A stretch of DNA of 64,000 nucleotides from Pseudonocardia lacus (GTDB lineage Bacteria; Actinomycetota; Actinomycetes; Mycobacteriales; Pseudonocardiaceae): assembly GCF_018531445.1 (NCBI RefSeq), contig NZ_JAHDTH010000003.1, forward strand, positions 1-64,000, read 5' to 3'. Positions 8,081 to 16,544 of the stretch are shown here, in pieces. The notes under the pieces were generated by a model. That model made no database searches, was not told the origin of the DNA, and saw only the letters and a program-made list of their open reading frames with translations. Numbering within the stretch: position 1 is the stretch's first letter; each line of letters begins with the position of its first letter. Position numbers and translations under genes: made by a program.

Positions 8081-8923
8081 TCACCGGGCGGTAGTGGCCC
8101 TTCGGGCGAGGCTCTGCACCTGGCCCGTGTGGATGTCGCCGACCCATTCCCAGCCGGGCTCGACCGTCGGGCCCAGCCGGGGGTCGCCGTCGGGATCACG
8201 GCCGTCACGCAGGGCGTGCACGTACGCGCGGTCCAGGTCGATCCGGGCCCGTGCCTGGCCGGCTCCGCCCACGGACCCGTGGCCGGGGACGACGACGTCG
8301 ACATCGCCCGCCACGGCCTCGATCTCCCGCAGCCCGACGAGGTAGTCGCCGATCGGGTCCGCGGCGCCCTCCACGTCGAGCATCGGGACGAAGAGGTCGG
8401 AGAGCATGTCTCCGGCGACGAGGACGCCGCGCTCCTCGACGAGCAGCGCGGCGTGGCCCGTGGCGTGGGCCGGGTGCTCGACGATCCGCACGCGCGGGCC
8501 GTCCCACGGAATCCGCGTGGTCCCGGCGGGCAGCCCGGTGACGAGGCCGAACAGCTCCAGTGGCACGTCGTCGGCGATCTCCGGCGGCAGCCCCTGCGCG
8601 ACGCTGGCCGCCCAGTCCGCGTCCGACCGCAGGTTCCGCATGAACGCCGCGCAGCGGGCCGTGCCGTACCGGGGCACGTCGCCGAGGTCGCGGTGCCAGA
8701 GCACGTGGTCCCAGTCGGGATGGGTGGCGAAGCCCGCCGCGACGGGCCGGCCCAGCTCGCGGAGGTCGTTCGCGAGGCAGACCATCTCGGCGCCGGTCAG
8801 ACCGGGGTCGACGAGCAACGCGCCGGCCCGGCCCTGCACCACGACCGCGTTGTTCCGCAGTAGCTCGCTCTGGTGGACGTGCACGCCGTCCGCGACCTGC
8901 CTCAGCACGGTTGCTCCTCGCAT
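8081..8923 (-). CDS. Metallo-beta-lactamase-fold hydrolase
   Basis: 280 residues from the ATG at 8923, chosen over an upstream in-frame start because the protein then begins just before the first core strand (HVHQSELLRNNAVVV). Fold markers are LLVDPG, THPDWDH (residues 67-73), AHATGHAALLV, LVAGDM and VVPGHGS. The metal motif normally reads HxHxDH; here it reads H-P-D-W-D-H, so the second His is Asp. The other ligands (His in ATGH, Asp in AGDM, His in PGHG) are present. A hydrolase acting on a small ester, lactone or thioester is plausible, but the substrate is unknown. It is convergent with the iron transporter. Confidence 0.8.
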   Translation of the reverse strand: MRGATVLRQVADGVHVHQSELLRNNAVVVQGRAGALLVDPGLTGAEMVCLANDLRELGRPVAAGFATHPDWDHVLWHRDLGDVPRYGTARCAAFMRNLRSDADWAASVAQGLPPEIADDVPLELFGLVTGLPAGTTRIPWDGPRVRIVEHPAHATGHAALLVEERGVLVAGDMLSDLFVPMLDVEGAADPIGDYLVGLREIEAVAGDVDVVVPGHGSVGGAGQARARIDLDRAYVHALRDGRDPDGDPRLGPTVEPGWEWVGDIHTGQVQSLARRATTAR

Positions 8924-9108
8924 GTGTCGTGTAGCCGTTCGTCGGGTCGTCCTGCCGCCTCCAGCCTGGCGCCGAACCGGTCCGTTGCGGAGGTCCAATC
9001 GGCGCACGCCGCCGGGGTCCGATTCGGCCCCCTCGACGCTGGGATCGGCCCATGCGGGTCGGGTTCGTACTCCCGGCCGGTCCGCTCTCGTGCCGCCTGG
9101 TCCGGCGG

Positions 9109-9852
9109 CTACTCCCGGTTCCCGGGGCCGGTCGACGGCGGGGTGAGCAGGTCGCTCAGCCCGCCCCGGGCGTCGTCGATGACCAGGGCCTCGGCGGCCG
9201 CGGAGTCGCCCGCCCGCAGGGCCCGGACCAGCGCGCGGTGGCCGGCGTAGCGGTCCAGGCCGAAGGTCTCGTCGCGGGCGATCCGCTCGATCAGCCGGGC
9301 CCGCCGCTCGGGCCAGGAGAAGACCCGGGTCTGGTCGAGCAGCCGCACGAGCACCGGGTTGCCGGCGCAGGCGTCGACGACGTCGTTGAAGCGCTGCATC
9401 GCGTCGAGCAGCAGGCGGAGGTGGCGGCTGGTGTCCTCGCCCGCGCCGCGCCGCTGTTTGATCACGATCAGCAGGTCGTCGGCCTCGTCGAGCACGGCGT
9501 CGAGCTCGTCGAGTTGCTCGGCGGTAGCGTGCCGGGCGGCGAACCGGGCGACCATGCCGCGCAGCGCCACCTCAACCTCGGCGAGGTCCTGGATGGCCGT
9601 GTCGCCGGGCGAGGACACCTTGACCGTGCGCGCCCCGGTGCGTTCGAGCAGGCCGTCCTGTTCCAGGCGGCGGATGGCCTCCCGGACCGGGGTGGGGCTC
9701 ACCGATAGCCGCTCGGCCAGACCGCGCTCGGTGACCTTCTGGCCCGGTCGCAGCTCGCCGGTGGTGATGGCGGCGCGGATGGCGCGGTACGACCGGTCGG
9801 CGAGCGTGTCGTTGACCAGGGTCCCCAGCGGATCGCGCGGCATGGTCGTCAT
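9109..9852 (-). CDS. GntR-family transcriptional regulator (FCD/FadR subfamily)
   Basis: 247 residues. The N-terminal winged helix spans residues about 15-80 (SYRAIRAAITTGELRPGQKVTERGLAERLSVSPTPVREAIRRLEQ). The C-terminal all-helical FCD effector domain shows its usual metal-binding acidic/His positions in LDAMQRFNDVVDAC and GHRALVRALRAGD. It is divergent from a 2-hydroxyacid dehydrogenase operon across 105 bp that contain a perfect palindrome between a -35 and a -10. The most likely role is local repressor of that operon, released by a small carboxylic acid, and probably of itself. Confidence 0.9.
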   Translation of the reverse strand: MTTMPRDPLGTLVNDTLADRSYRAIRAAITTGELRPGQKVTERGLAERLSVSPTPVREAIRRLEQDGLLERTGARTVKVSSPGDTAIQDLAEVEVALRGMVARFAARHATAEQLDELDAVLDEADDLLIVIKQRRGAGEDTSRHLRLLLDAMQRFNDVVDACAGNPVLVRLLDQTRVFSWPERRARLIERIARDETFGLDRYAGHRALVRALRAGDSAAAEALVIDDARGGLSDLLTPPSTGPGNRE

Positions 9853-9887
9853 GCTAGCCGTTGCGATGGCGCACCGGTAAGCAACAC

Positions 9888-9917
9888 TTGACGGAGTTGC
9901 TATAGCAAAAGTAGCGT
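9888..9917 (+). promoter_or_regulatory. Promoter with palindromic operator for the hydroxyacid operon
   Basis: A -35 TTGACG (9888-9893) and a -10 TAGCGT (9912-9917) are 18 bp apart. Between them lies the perfect 12-bp palindrome TTGCTATAGCAA (9897-9908), conspicuously AT-rich here. A regulator bound there would block RNA polymerase. The divergent GntR/FCD gene is the obvious candidate. Transcription would start near 9924, which rules out the GTG at 9916 and supports the ATG at 9958 as the start of the first gene. Confidence 0.75.
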
Positions 9918-9957
9918 GACCGGCGCCACCTCAACGACCGAGATGGAGGCCGGCGAC

Positions 9958-10937
9958 ATGACCGCCAGCGCGGCCCCCCGCGTCCTGATCACCACGGACT
10001 ACCTCGCGCCCGGCGACGAGGTCGACCGGTACCTCGTCGGCCACGGCCTGCGGACCGTCCACGCGCCGCTCGTCGGACGCCGCGACCCCGAACAGCTGGT
10101 CGAGCTCCTGCGGGACGCCGACGCCGCGTTGGTGGCCAACGAGCCGATGACCGCGGACGTGCTGGCCCGCGCGCCGCGGCTGCGGGTCGTGGTCCGCACC
10201 GGCGTCGGCTACGACTCCATCGACGTGGCCGCCGCCGCCCGGCACGGGATCGGCGTCAGCAACCTGCCGGGCGTCAACGCCAACGCGGTCGCCGAGTACA
10301 CCTTCGGCCTGCTGCTGGCCGCCGCCCGCCGGATCGTGCACAGCGCGGCCGGGGTCGCTGCCGGGGGCTGGCCGCGCGAGGACGGGCAGGAACTGCGCGG
10401 CGCCACCCTGGGCCTGGTCGGCTACGGCGCCGCGGCGCGGGCCGTCGTCCCGCTGGCACGGGCCTTCGGGATGACCGTGCTGTGCACGACCGGCGTGCCC
10501 GCCGACCAGCGGACCGACCCGGCCGTCCGGTTCGTCGGACTGCCCGAGCTGCTCGCCGCGTCCGACTACGTCTCGCTGCACACCGCGCTCACCGAGCGCA
10601 CCCGCGGCCTGATCGGCGCCGTCGAGCTGCGCGGCATGCGACCGACGGCGGTGCTGGTGAACACGGCCCGCGGCGCCGTCGTCGACGAGCGGGCGCTGGC
10701 CGCCGCGGTGCGCGACGGGGTGATCGCCGGGGCGGCGCTCGACGTCACCGTGGCCGAGCCGCTGCCGGCCGACAGCCCGCTGCGCGGGGTCGACGGGATC
10801 ATCGTCTGCTCCCACCTCGCCGGCCAGACCGCGCAGGCCCGCGCCGCCGCCGGCCGGGAGGGCGCGACCGAGCTGGTCGCCGCGCTCGCCGGCCACGCGC
10901 GGCACTGCGTCAACGCCCACCTGATCGGCCGCAGCGC

Positions 10938-10941
<4 letters not shown>
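9958..10941 (+). CDS. D-isomer-specific 2-hydroxyacid dehydrogenase
   Basis: 327 residues. The start ATG at 9958 has GGAGG at 9945-9949. The NAD-binding Rossmann motif is LGLVGYGAAARAVVPLARAFG. Family signatures follow: LHTALTERTRGLIG, VLVNTARGAVVDERAL and the catalytic Arg in VRTGVGYDSID. The usual C-terminal catalytic His is in CSHLAGQT. It would interconvert a 2-hydroxyacid and its 2-oxoacid with NAD(P). It is the first gene of an operon under the GntR regulator, and its stop overlaps the next ATG (ATGA). The neighbouring isopropylmalate-type dehydrogenase suggests a tartrate, malate or similar dicarboxylate as substrate, but this is not shown. Confidence 0.88.
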
Positions 10942-11996
<1,055 letters not shown>

Positions 11997-12024
11997 GCCC
12001 GATCTCACCACTCGGAGACCACGC

Positions 12025-12068
12025 AAGAGATGAGACCACCCAAGAGATGAGACCACCCAAGAGATGAG
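12025..12068 (+). repeat. 17-bp tandem repeat (2.6 copies) ahead of a small ORF
   Basis: AAGAGATGAGACCACCC occurs at 12025-12041 and again at 12042-12058, followed by a 10-base partial copy at 12059-12068 that leads into the ATG at 12073. Each unit carries an in-place ATG and purine-rich GAGATGAG. The array lies in the leader of the small ORF and FAD dehydrogenase genes, so copy number could alter translation or transcript structure. Confidence 0.8.
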
Positions 12069-12072
12069 GACC

Positions 12073-12192
12073 ATGAACGACGAACCGGTCGAGCGCGTCC
12101 GGATCCCGACCCCCAACGACATGCACGCCGGCCAGCACCTCGTCCCGCCGGCGCTGCTGCGGGTACCGGACGCCGCCGGGAGCGGGTCGTGA
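12073..12192 (+). CDS. Small ORF of 39 aa, translationally coupled to the FAD dehydrogenase gene
   Basis: ATG at 12073, stop TGA at 12190-12192, overlapping the GTG of the next gene by four bases (GTGA). The product begins MNDEPVERVRIPTPNDMHAG and contains LVPPALLRVPDAAG; it is not a family I recognise. The overlap pattern and purine-rich upstream sequence argue for translation, whether as a functional peptide or a coupling leader. It could also be the residue of a longer gene, since the 76 bp before it are repetitive. Confidence 0.5.
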   Translation: MNDEPVERVRIPTPNDMHAGQHLVPPALLRVPDAAGSGS

Positions 12193-13847
12193 CCGGGGCC
12201 GACGTCGTCGTCGTGGGGGCCGGGCTGGCCGGGCTGGTCGCCGCCGCGGAAGCGGCCGACACGGGCCGGTCGGTGCTGCTGGTGGACCAGGAGGGCGAGC
12301 AGTCCCTCGGTGGCCAGGCGTTCTGGTCGCTGGGCGGGCTGTTCCTGGTCGGCTCCCCGGAGCAGCGGCGGATGGGGGTCCGCGACTCCCGCGAGCTGGC
12401 CTGGCAGGACTGGCTGGGCAGCGCCCAGTTCGACCGGCCGCAGGACCGGTGGCCGCGGGCCTGGGCCGAGGCGTACGTCGACTTCGCCGCGGGGGAGAAG
12501 CGGTCCTGGCTGCGCCGGATGGGCCACCGCATCTTCCCGGTGGTCGGCTGGGCCGAGCGCGGCGACGGCCGCGCCGACGGGCACGGCAACTCGGTACCCC
12601 GCTTCCACCTGACCTGGGGCACCGGTCCCGGGGTGGTGGAGCCGTTCGAACGGCGGGTGCGCGCGCACGTCTCGGCGGGTCGGATCACCCTCGCCTTCCG
12701 GCACCGGGTCGACGGGCTCGTGGTCGAGGACGGCACGGTGGTGGGTGTGCACGGCACCGTGCTGGAGCCGTCGACCGCGGAGCGCGGCCGCCCGACGTCG
12801 CGGGCGGGGGTGGGCGGCTTCGAGCTCCGCGGCCAGGCGGTGGTCGTCGCCTCCGGCGGGATCGGGGGCGACCACGACCTGGTCCGCAAGGCGTGGCCGG
12901 CCCGACTGGGCACGCCGCCGCAGCGGATGGTCGCCGGGGTGCCCGCGCACGTGGACGGGCGGATGCTCGGCCTCACCCAGGACGCCGGGGCCAGCGTCAT
13001 CAACCCCGACCGGATGTGGCACTACGTCGAGGGGGTCCGCAACTGGGACCCGATCTGGGACAACCACGGGATCCGGATCCTGCCCGGCCCGTCGTCGCTG
13101 TGGCTGGACGCCACCGGTGCCCGGCTGCCGGCGCCGTTCTTCCCGGGGTTCGACACCCTCGGCACGCTCGGGCACCTGCGCGCGACGGGCTACGACTACT
13201 CGTGGTTCGTGCTGACCCAGAAGATCATCGAGAAGGAGTTCGCGCTGTCGGGTTCCGAACAGAACCCGGACTTCACCGGCAAGGACGTGAAGCTGCTGCT
13301 GTCGCGGGTGAAGAAGGGCGCGCCCGGCCCCGTCGAGGCGTTCAAGCGGCACGGCGAGGACTTCGTGGTCGCCGACACCCTCGCCGAACTGGTGCGGGGC
13401 ATGAACGCGATCGCCGACCCGGAGGCACCGGAGCTCACCGAGCCGGCGCTGCGCGGGGTGATCGAGGCCCGCGACCGCGAGATCGACCACGAGTTCAGCA
13501 AGGACGCGCAGGTGACCGCGATGCGGGGGGCCCGCCGCTACCGCGGCGACAAGCTCATCCGGGTGGCGACACCGCACCGGATCCTGGACCCGGGGGCCGG
13601 GCCGCTGATCGCCGTCCGCCTCAACATCCTGTCCCGCAAGACCCTCGGCGGGTTGGAGACCGACCTGGACGGCCGCTGCCTGCGCGCCGACGGGACCCCG
13701 CTGCCCGGCCTGTACGCCGCAGGCGAGGTGAGCGGCTTCGGCGGCGGCGGGATGATGGGCTACAACGCCCTGGAGGGCACCTTCCTCGGCGGCTGCCTGT
13801 TCTCCGGCCGGACGGCGGGTCGCGCGGCCGCTCGGGCGGTCGGTTGA
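12189..13847 (+). CDS. FAD-binding dehydrogenase (fumarate reductase/KstD-like flavoprotein)
   Basis: 552 residues from a GTG. The N-terminal dinucleotide-binding motif is VVVVGAGLAGLVAAAEAADTG. GGQAFWSLGGLFLVGSPEQRR is characteristic of the group annotated simply as FAD-binding dehydrogenase. A second FAD-contact region near the C-terminus reads GLYAAGEVSGFGGGGMMGYNALEGTFLGGCLFSGR. The family resembles 3-ketosteroid delta-1-dehydrogenases and fumarate reductases and reduces or desaturates small carboxylates or ketones; the substrate is not established. It is the last gene of the GntR-controlled operon. Confidence 0.85.
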   Translation: MTGADVVVVGAGLAGLVAAAEAADTGRSVLLVDQEGEQSLGGQAFWSLGGLFLVGSPEQRRMGVRDSRELAWQDWLGSAQFDRPQDRWPRAWAEAYVDFAAGEKRSWLRRMGHRIFPVVGWAERGDGRADGHGNSVPRFHLTWGTGPGVVEPFERRVRAHVSAGRITLAFRHRVDGLVVEDGTVVGVHGTVLEPSTAERGRPTSRAGVGGFELRGQAVVVASGGIGGDHDLVRKAWPARLGTPPQRMVAGVPAHVDGRMLGLTQDAGASVINPDRMWHYVEGVRNWDPIWDNHGIRILPGPSSLWLDATGARLPAPFFPGFDTLGTLGHLRATGYDYSWFVLTQKIIEKEFALSGSEQNPDFTGKDVKLLLSRVKKGAPGPVEAFKRHGEDFVVADTLAELVRGMNAIADPEAPELTEPALRGVIEARDREIDHEFSKDAQVTAMRGARRYRGDKLIRVATPHRILDPGAGPLIAVRLNILSRKTLGGLETDLDGRCLRADGTPLPGLYAAGEVSGFGGGGMMGYNALEGTFLGGCLFSGRTAGRAAARAVG

Positions 13848-13879
13848 GCGGGGCGTCGTGACCCCGTGCTCGACCCACA

Positions 13880-14030
13880 GGCGGCGCCCAGGCCGCCATC
13901 GCCGCCCTGCACGCCGACTCGCCGCGTGCCGAGGAGACCGACCGGGTGCGGGATCGTCGGCTGGTACGACGATCTGCTCCGGCTCCGCCCCGACCTCCCC
14001 GAACTCCACCACCTCATTCCGATGACTCAC
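13880..14030 (+). pseudogene. Frameshifted remnant of an ECF sigma factor (DUF6596-type)
   Basis: One frame encodes AQAAIAALHADSPRAEETDRVR. After a one-base shift near 13951 the next frame continues IVGWYDDLLRLRPDLPELHH. Joined, they match the C-terminal pattern I know from long ECF sigma factors: a QAAIAA-H-A-tD motif followed by a W-x-x-L-Y-D-x-L-L-x-x-x-P motif. The usual next part (VVxLNRAVAV) is missing, as is everything upstream. It lies between the FAD dehydrogenase and the XRE regulator, in 200 bp with no intact gene. Confidence 0.5.
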
Positions 14031-14047
14031 CGTGAGACACTCCGGAC

Positions 14048-14872
14048 GTGGCGATGAGCGCGGGCGGCTCGTTAGTCGTGCGACGGCAGCTCGGTTCGAA
14101 GCTGCGCGCACTGCGCCTCAAGTCGGGCAAGAAGGTCGCCGACGTGGTCGAGGCGCAGATCGCCTCCCGGGCGACGGTCAGCCGCATCGAGGCCGGTCAG
14201 ACGCCGGTGAAGATGGCGACCGTCATGGCGTTGTGCTGGCTCTACGGCGCCGATCGGGACACCACGGACGAGCTCGTGGGATTGGCGCCGGGTACGCAGC
14301 AGGAGGACTGGACTGAGCTGTATGCGCAAGCGGTGGTGCCCGACTGGTTCGGGCTCTACGTCGGTCTGGAGCAGAGCGCAGCCTCGCTGCGTTGCTTCGA
14401 CCCCGAATTGGTGCACGGCCTGCTGCAGACCGAGGACTACGCCCGCGCCGTCATCGAGGCCGACCCTCGCGTGACGCCCGACTCGGTCGAGGAGCGGGTG
14501 CGCTTCCGCATGGATCGCCAACGTCGGGCCTTCGCTCGGCAACCAGACCTGAAGATCGTCCTCGGCGCCGGTGCGCTCTCGCTGGTCGTCGACTCGACCG
14601 AGGTCATGGCCGCCCAGGTGGCGCACATCCGGGAGGTCGTCGACAGCGGAGCCGCCGAGGTGCGGGTCCTGCCGTGGTCGGTGGGCGCCTACCCGATGCG
14701 AGGCAGCTTCGCGATCCTCGGCTTCGAGGACGGCGAAGATCCGACCGTGACGTTCGTCGAGTTCTCGATGGGCGCGCGGTACGTCGAACGTCCAGACCAG
14801 GTCCGCGAGTACGAGGACGTGTTCGCTGACCTGCTCGGCAAGGCCATCTCGGTAGAGGAGTCGAGTTCATGA
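14048..14872 (+). CDS. XRE-family regulator with DUF5753 effector domain (Scr1-like)
   Basis: 274 residues from a GTG at 14048 (an ATG at 14054 is an equal alternative). The N-terminal helix-turn-helix is LGSKLRALRLKSGKKVADVVEAQIASRATVSRIEAGQT, residues about 15-60. The DUF5753 region contains YVGLEQSAASLRCFDPELVHGLLQTEDYARAVI, RQRRAFARQPDLKIVLGAGAL and VRVLPWSVGAYPMRGSFAIL. Such proteins are abundant in Streptomyces and relatives, where they pair with DUF397 proteins. The next gene overlaps it by ATGA and is DUF397. Confidence 0.92.
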   Translation: MAMSAGGSLVVRRQLGSKLRALRLKSGKKVADVVEAQIASRATVSRIEAGQTPVKMATVMALCWLYGADRDTTDELVGLAPGTQQEDWTELYAQAVVPDWFGLYVGLEQSAASLRCFDPELVHGLLQTEDYARAVIEADPRVTPDSVEERVRFRMDRQRRAFARQPDLKIVLGAGALSLVVDSTEVMAAQVAHIREVVDSGAAEVRVLPWSVGAYPMRGSFAILGFEDGEDPTVTFVEFSMGARYVERPDQVREYEDVFADLLGKAISVEESSS

Positions 14873-15075
14873 CCGGTGACACGGGCTGGATCAAGGCGAG
14901 TGCGAGCAACGCGGAGGGCTCCTGCGTGGAGCAGCGGGTCCACGACGGCATGATCGAGGTGCGCGACACCAAGGACGGGGGCGGACCGGTGCTGCGGTTC
15001 ACCCGCGCCGAGTTCGCGGCGTGGCTGGACGGCGCCCGCGGCGGCGAGTTCGACCACCTGCTCGACCGCGCCTGA
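14869..15075 (+). CDS. DUF397 small protein, partner of the XRE regulator
   Basis: 68 residues. DUF397 hallmarks are WIKASASNAEGSCVEQ, VRDTKDGGGPVLRFT and FAAWLDGARGGEFDHL. The ATG overlaps the stop of the DUF5753 regulator gene, so the two are made together. In better-studied cases these regulator/DUF397 pairs influence development or antibiotic production and have been likened to toxin-antitoxin pairs, but the function here is not known. Confidence 0.93.
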   Translation: MTGDTGWIKASASNAEGSCVEQRVHDGMIEVRDTKDGGGPVLRFTRAEFAAWLDGARGGEFDHLLDRA

Positions 15076-15142
15076 TCAGCACTCCGCCCGGCGCCCGCGG
15101 CGTGCCAGGCCATGGCGGTGCGGCTGGACGGCGGGACGCCGA

Positions 15143-16453
15143 TCAGGGTGCTGGTCCGGGGGTGCTGATGTAGGTGTGCCCGGTCGGGGTGGTCGTCCGG
15201 ACGGTGTGGGGTTGATGGCCGAGTCCGTCGTGGAGTACCTCGACCTTCCAGCCGGGCATCTCCCGGACGTAGTTGCCGCGGGCGCAGACCCCGCGCCCGT
15301 TGGTGTAGCTGGTCGGGCCGCCGGCGCGGTGGGGGCGGATGTGGTCGAGGTGCGCGATCGGGGCGTCGCAGAACGCGTCCCGGCAGCGGCCGTGGTCGCG
15401 GACCGTGATCAGGTGGGCGAGGGTGCCGTCGAAGCGTCGCCGACGGGGGTCGCAGCCGATCAACGGGCCGTCGTCGGGTGCGGTGAACAACCGTCGCCAC
15501 CAGCGTTTCCCGGTCGTGGCGGTGAGCAGGTCGTGGGCGATCCCGGCGGGGACCGGTCCGTGCCCGATGACGTCCGCTGTGCCGCGGTGCTCGGGGTCGA
15601 GCAGGGCGTCCACGGGGATCACGATCCCGACCTCGACGTCGACGTCGGCGGCGGCGGCTTGTCCGGTGAGGCGTTCGACCAGGGTGTCGGCCATGATCTG
15701 GCCCCGGCTGCGGGCATCGCCGGTGCCGATCACGGTGTCGGTGTGGGCGCGCAGCGCGGCGAGGCAGGCCACGCCCTGCTCGACCGGGAGGAACCCGGTG
15801 AGCACGCTCATCGTGTCCGGCGCCGGGCGCAGTCCGACCCGCCGGTCGGCTCGCGCGGTGCGGCCGCGGGCCACGTACGCGGCGGGGTCGGACTCGTAGG
15901 CGCGCTTCCTGGCCGACGCGGCGGCCGCGCGTGGGGTCAGCTCGGCCAGCCCACCGTCGACGATGTGCTTGTCCACGAGCCGGCGCTGTTCGGTGTCCAG
16001 GTGGCGGGTCTCGGAGACCACGACCTCGGCGAGGTGCTCGCTGATCCTCCCCGCCGCCAGCAGGCGCGCGGTGCAGGGCAGGTCGGTGTCCAGGGCGCGG
16101 GCGGTGCCGAGGCGGCGGGAGCCGTGGAACGGGGAGATCCGGCAGGCGAGGGCTATCTGGTCGCTGATCCCGCGCCCGACCGCGGCGGGGTCGAGCCGGT
16201 CGGCGTCGACGTGGACCAGGTGGGCATCGGCCTGGGAACGGGCGAAAGCGAGCATCTCGGCGTGCTGGGCGGCCGCAGCGGCGGCCTTGATCTGTTCCAG
16301 CACCGCGATCCGGTCGATCCGCACCGCGTCGGCCACGCCGCTGGTCGGGTCGGAGCCGGTCGCGTGGGCGGTGAGGCCGGTGAGGACGGCGGTGAGCCCG
16401 GCGAGGGCGGCGTCGACCGCCGTCGCCTCCCGACCTCCCGGACTCGAACCCAT
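15143..16453 (-). CDS. DUF222 / HNH endonuclease (13E12-repeat family)
   Basis: 436 residues from the ATG at 16453. The DUF222 region covers about the first 270 residues (IKAAAAAAQHAEMLAFA, LPCTARLLAAGRISEHLAEVVV, LDTEQRRLVDKHIVDGG). The C-terminal HNH module reads HLITVRDHGRCRDAFCD, APIAHLDHIRPHRAGGPTS and NGRGVCARGNYVREMPGW, with paired Cys for a structural zinc. An in-frame start at 16513 exists, but a PafBC-type promoter occupies 16461-16483. Its -10 ends 7 bp before 16453, so the transcript would be leaderless from this ATG. Members of this family in mycobacteria are linked to DNA damage; their biological job is still unclear. Confidence 0.9.
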   Translation of the reverse strand: MGSSPGGREATAVDAALAGLTAVLTGLTAHATGSDPTSGVADAVRIDRIAVLEQIKAAAAAAQHAEMLAFARSQADAHLVHVDADRLDPAAVGRGISDQIALACRISPFHGSRRLGTARALDTDLPCTARLLAAGRISEHLAEVVVSETRHLDTEQRRLVDKHIVDGGLAELTPRAAAASARKRAYESDPAAYVARGRTARADRRVGLRPAPDTMSVLTGFLPVEQGVACLAALRAHTDTVIGTGDARSRGQIMADTLVERLTGQAAAADVDVEVGIVIPVDALLDPEHRGTADVIGHGPVPAGIAHDLLTATTGKRWWRRLFTAPDDGPLIGCDPRRRRFDGTLAHLITVRDHGRCRDAFCDAPIAHLDHIRPHRAGGPTSYTNGRGVCARGNYVREMPGWKVEVLHDGLGHQPHTVRTTTPTGHTYISTPGPAP

Positions 16454-16460
16454 GTTCGAC

Positions 16461-16483
16461 AGTCTAGGCCCGGCCACCGACAG
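16461..16483 (-). promoter_or_regulatory. PafBC-type DNA-damage promoter (RecA-NDp motif)
   Basis: Read on the minus strand: CTGTCGGTG, eight bases, then TAGACT. The consensus for PafBC-dependent promoters in mycobacteria is TTGTCRGTG-N8-TANNNT, so only the first base differs. The -10 ends at 16461 and the ATG of the HNH gene is at 16453, which predicts a leaderless mRNA. The sequence is shared almost exactly with 20220-20242. Confidence 0.82.
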
Positions 16484-16544
16484 AATCGCGACGTCCGATG
16501 GTGCCGGATCCACCGATCTACCGGCGGACCTTCCCGGCCACCCA

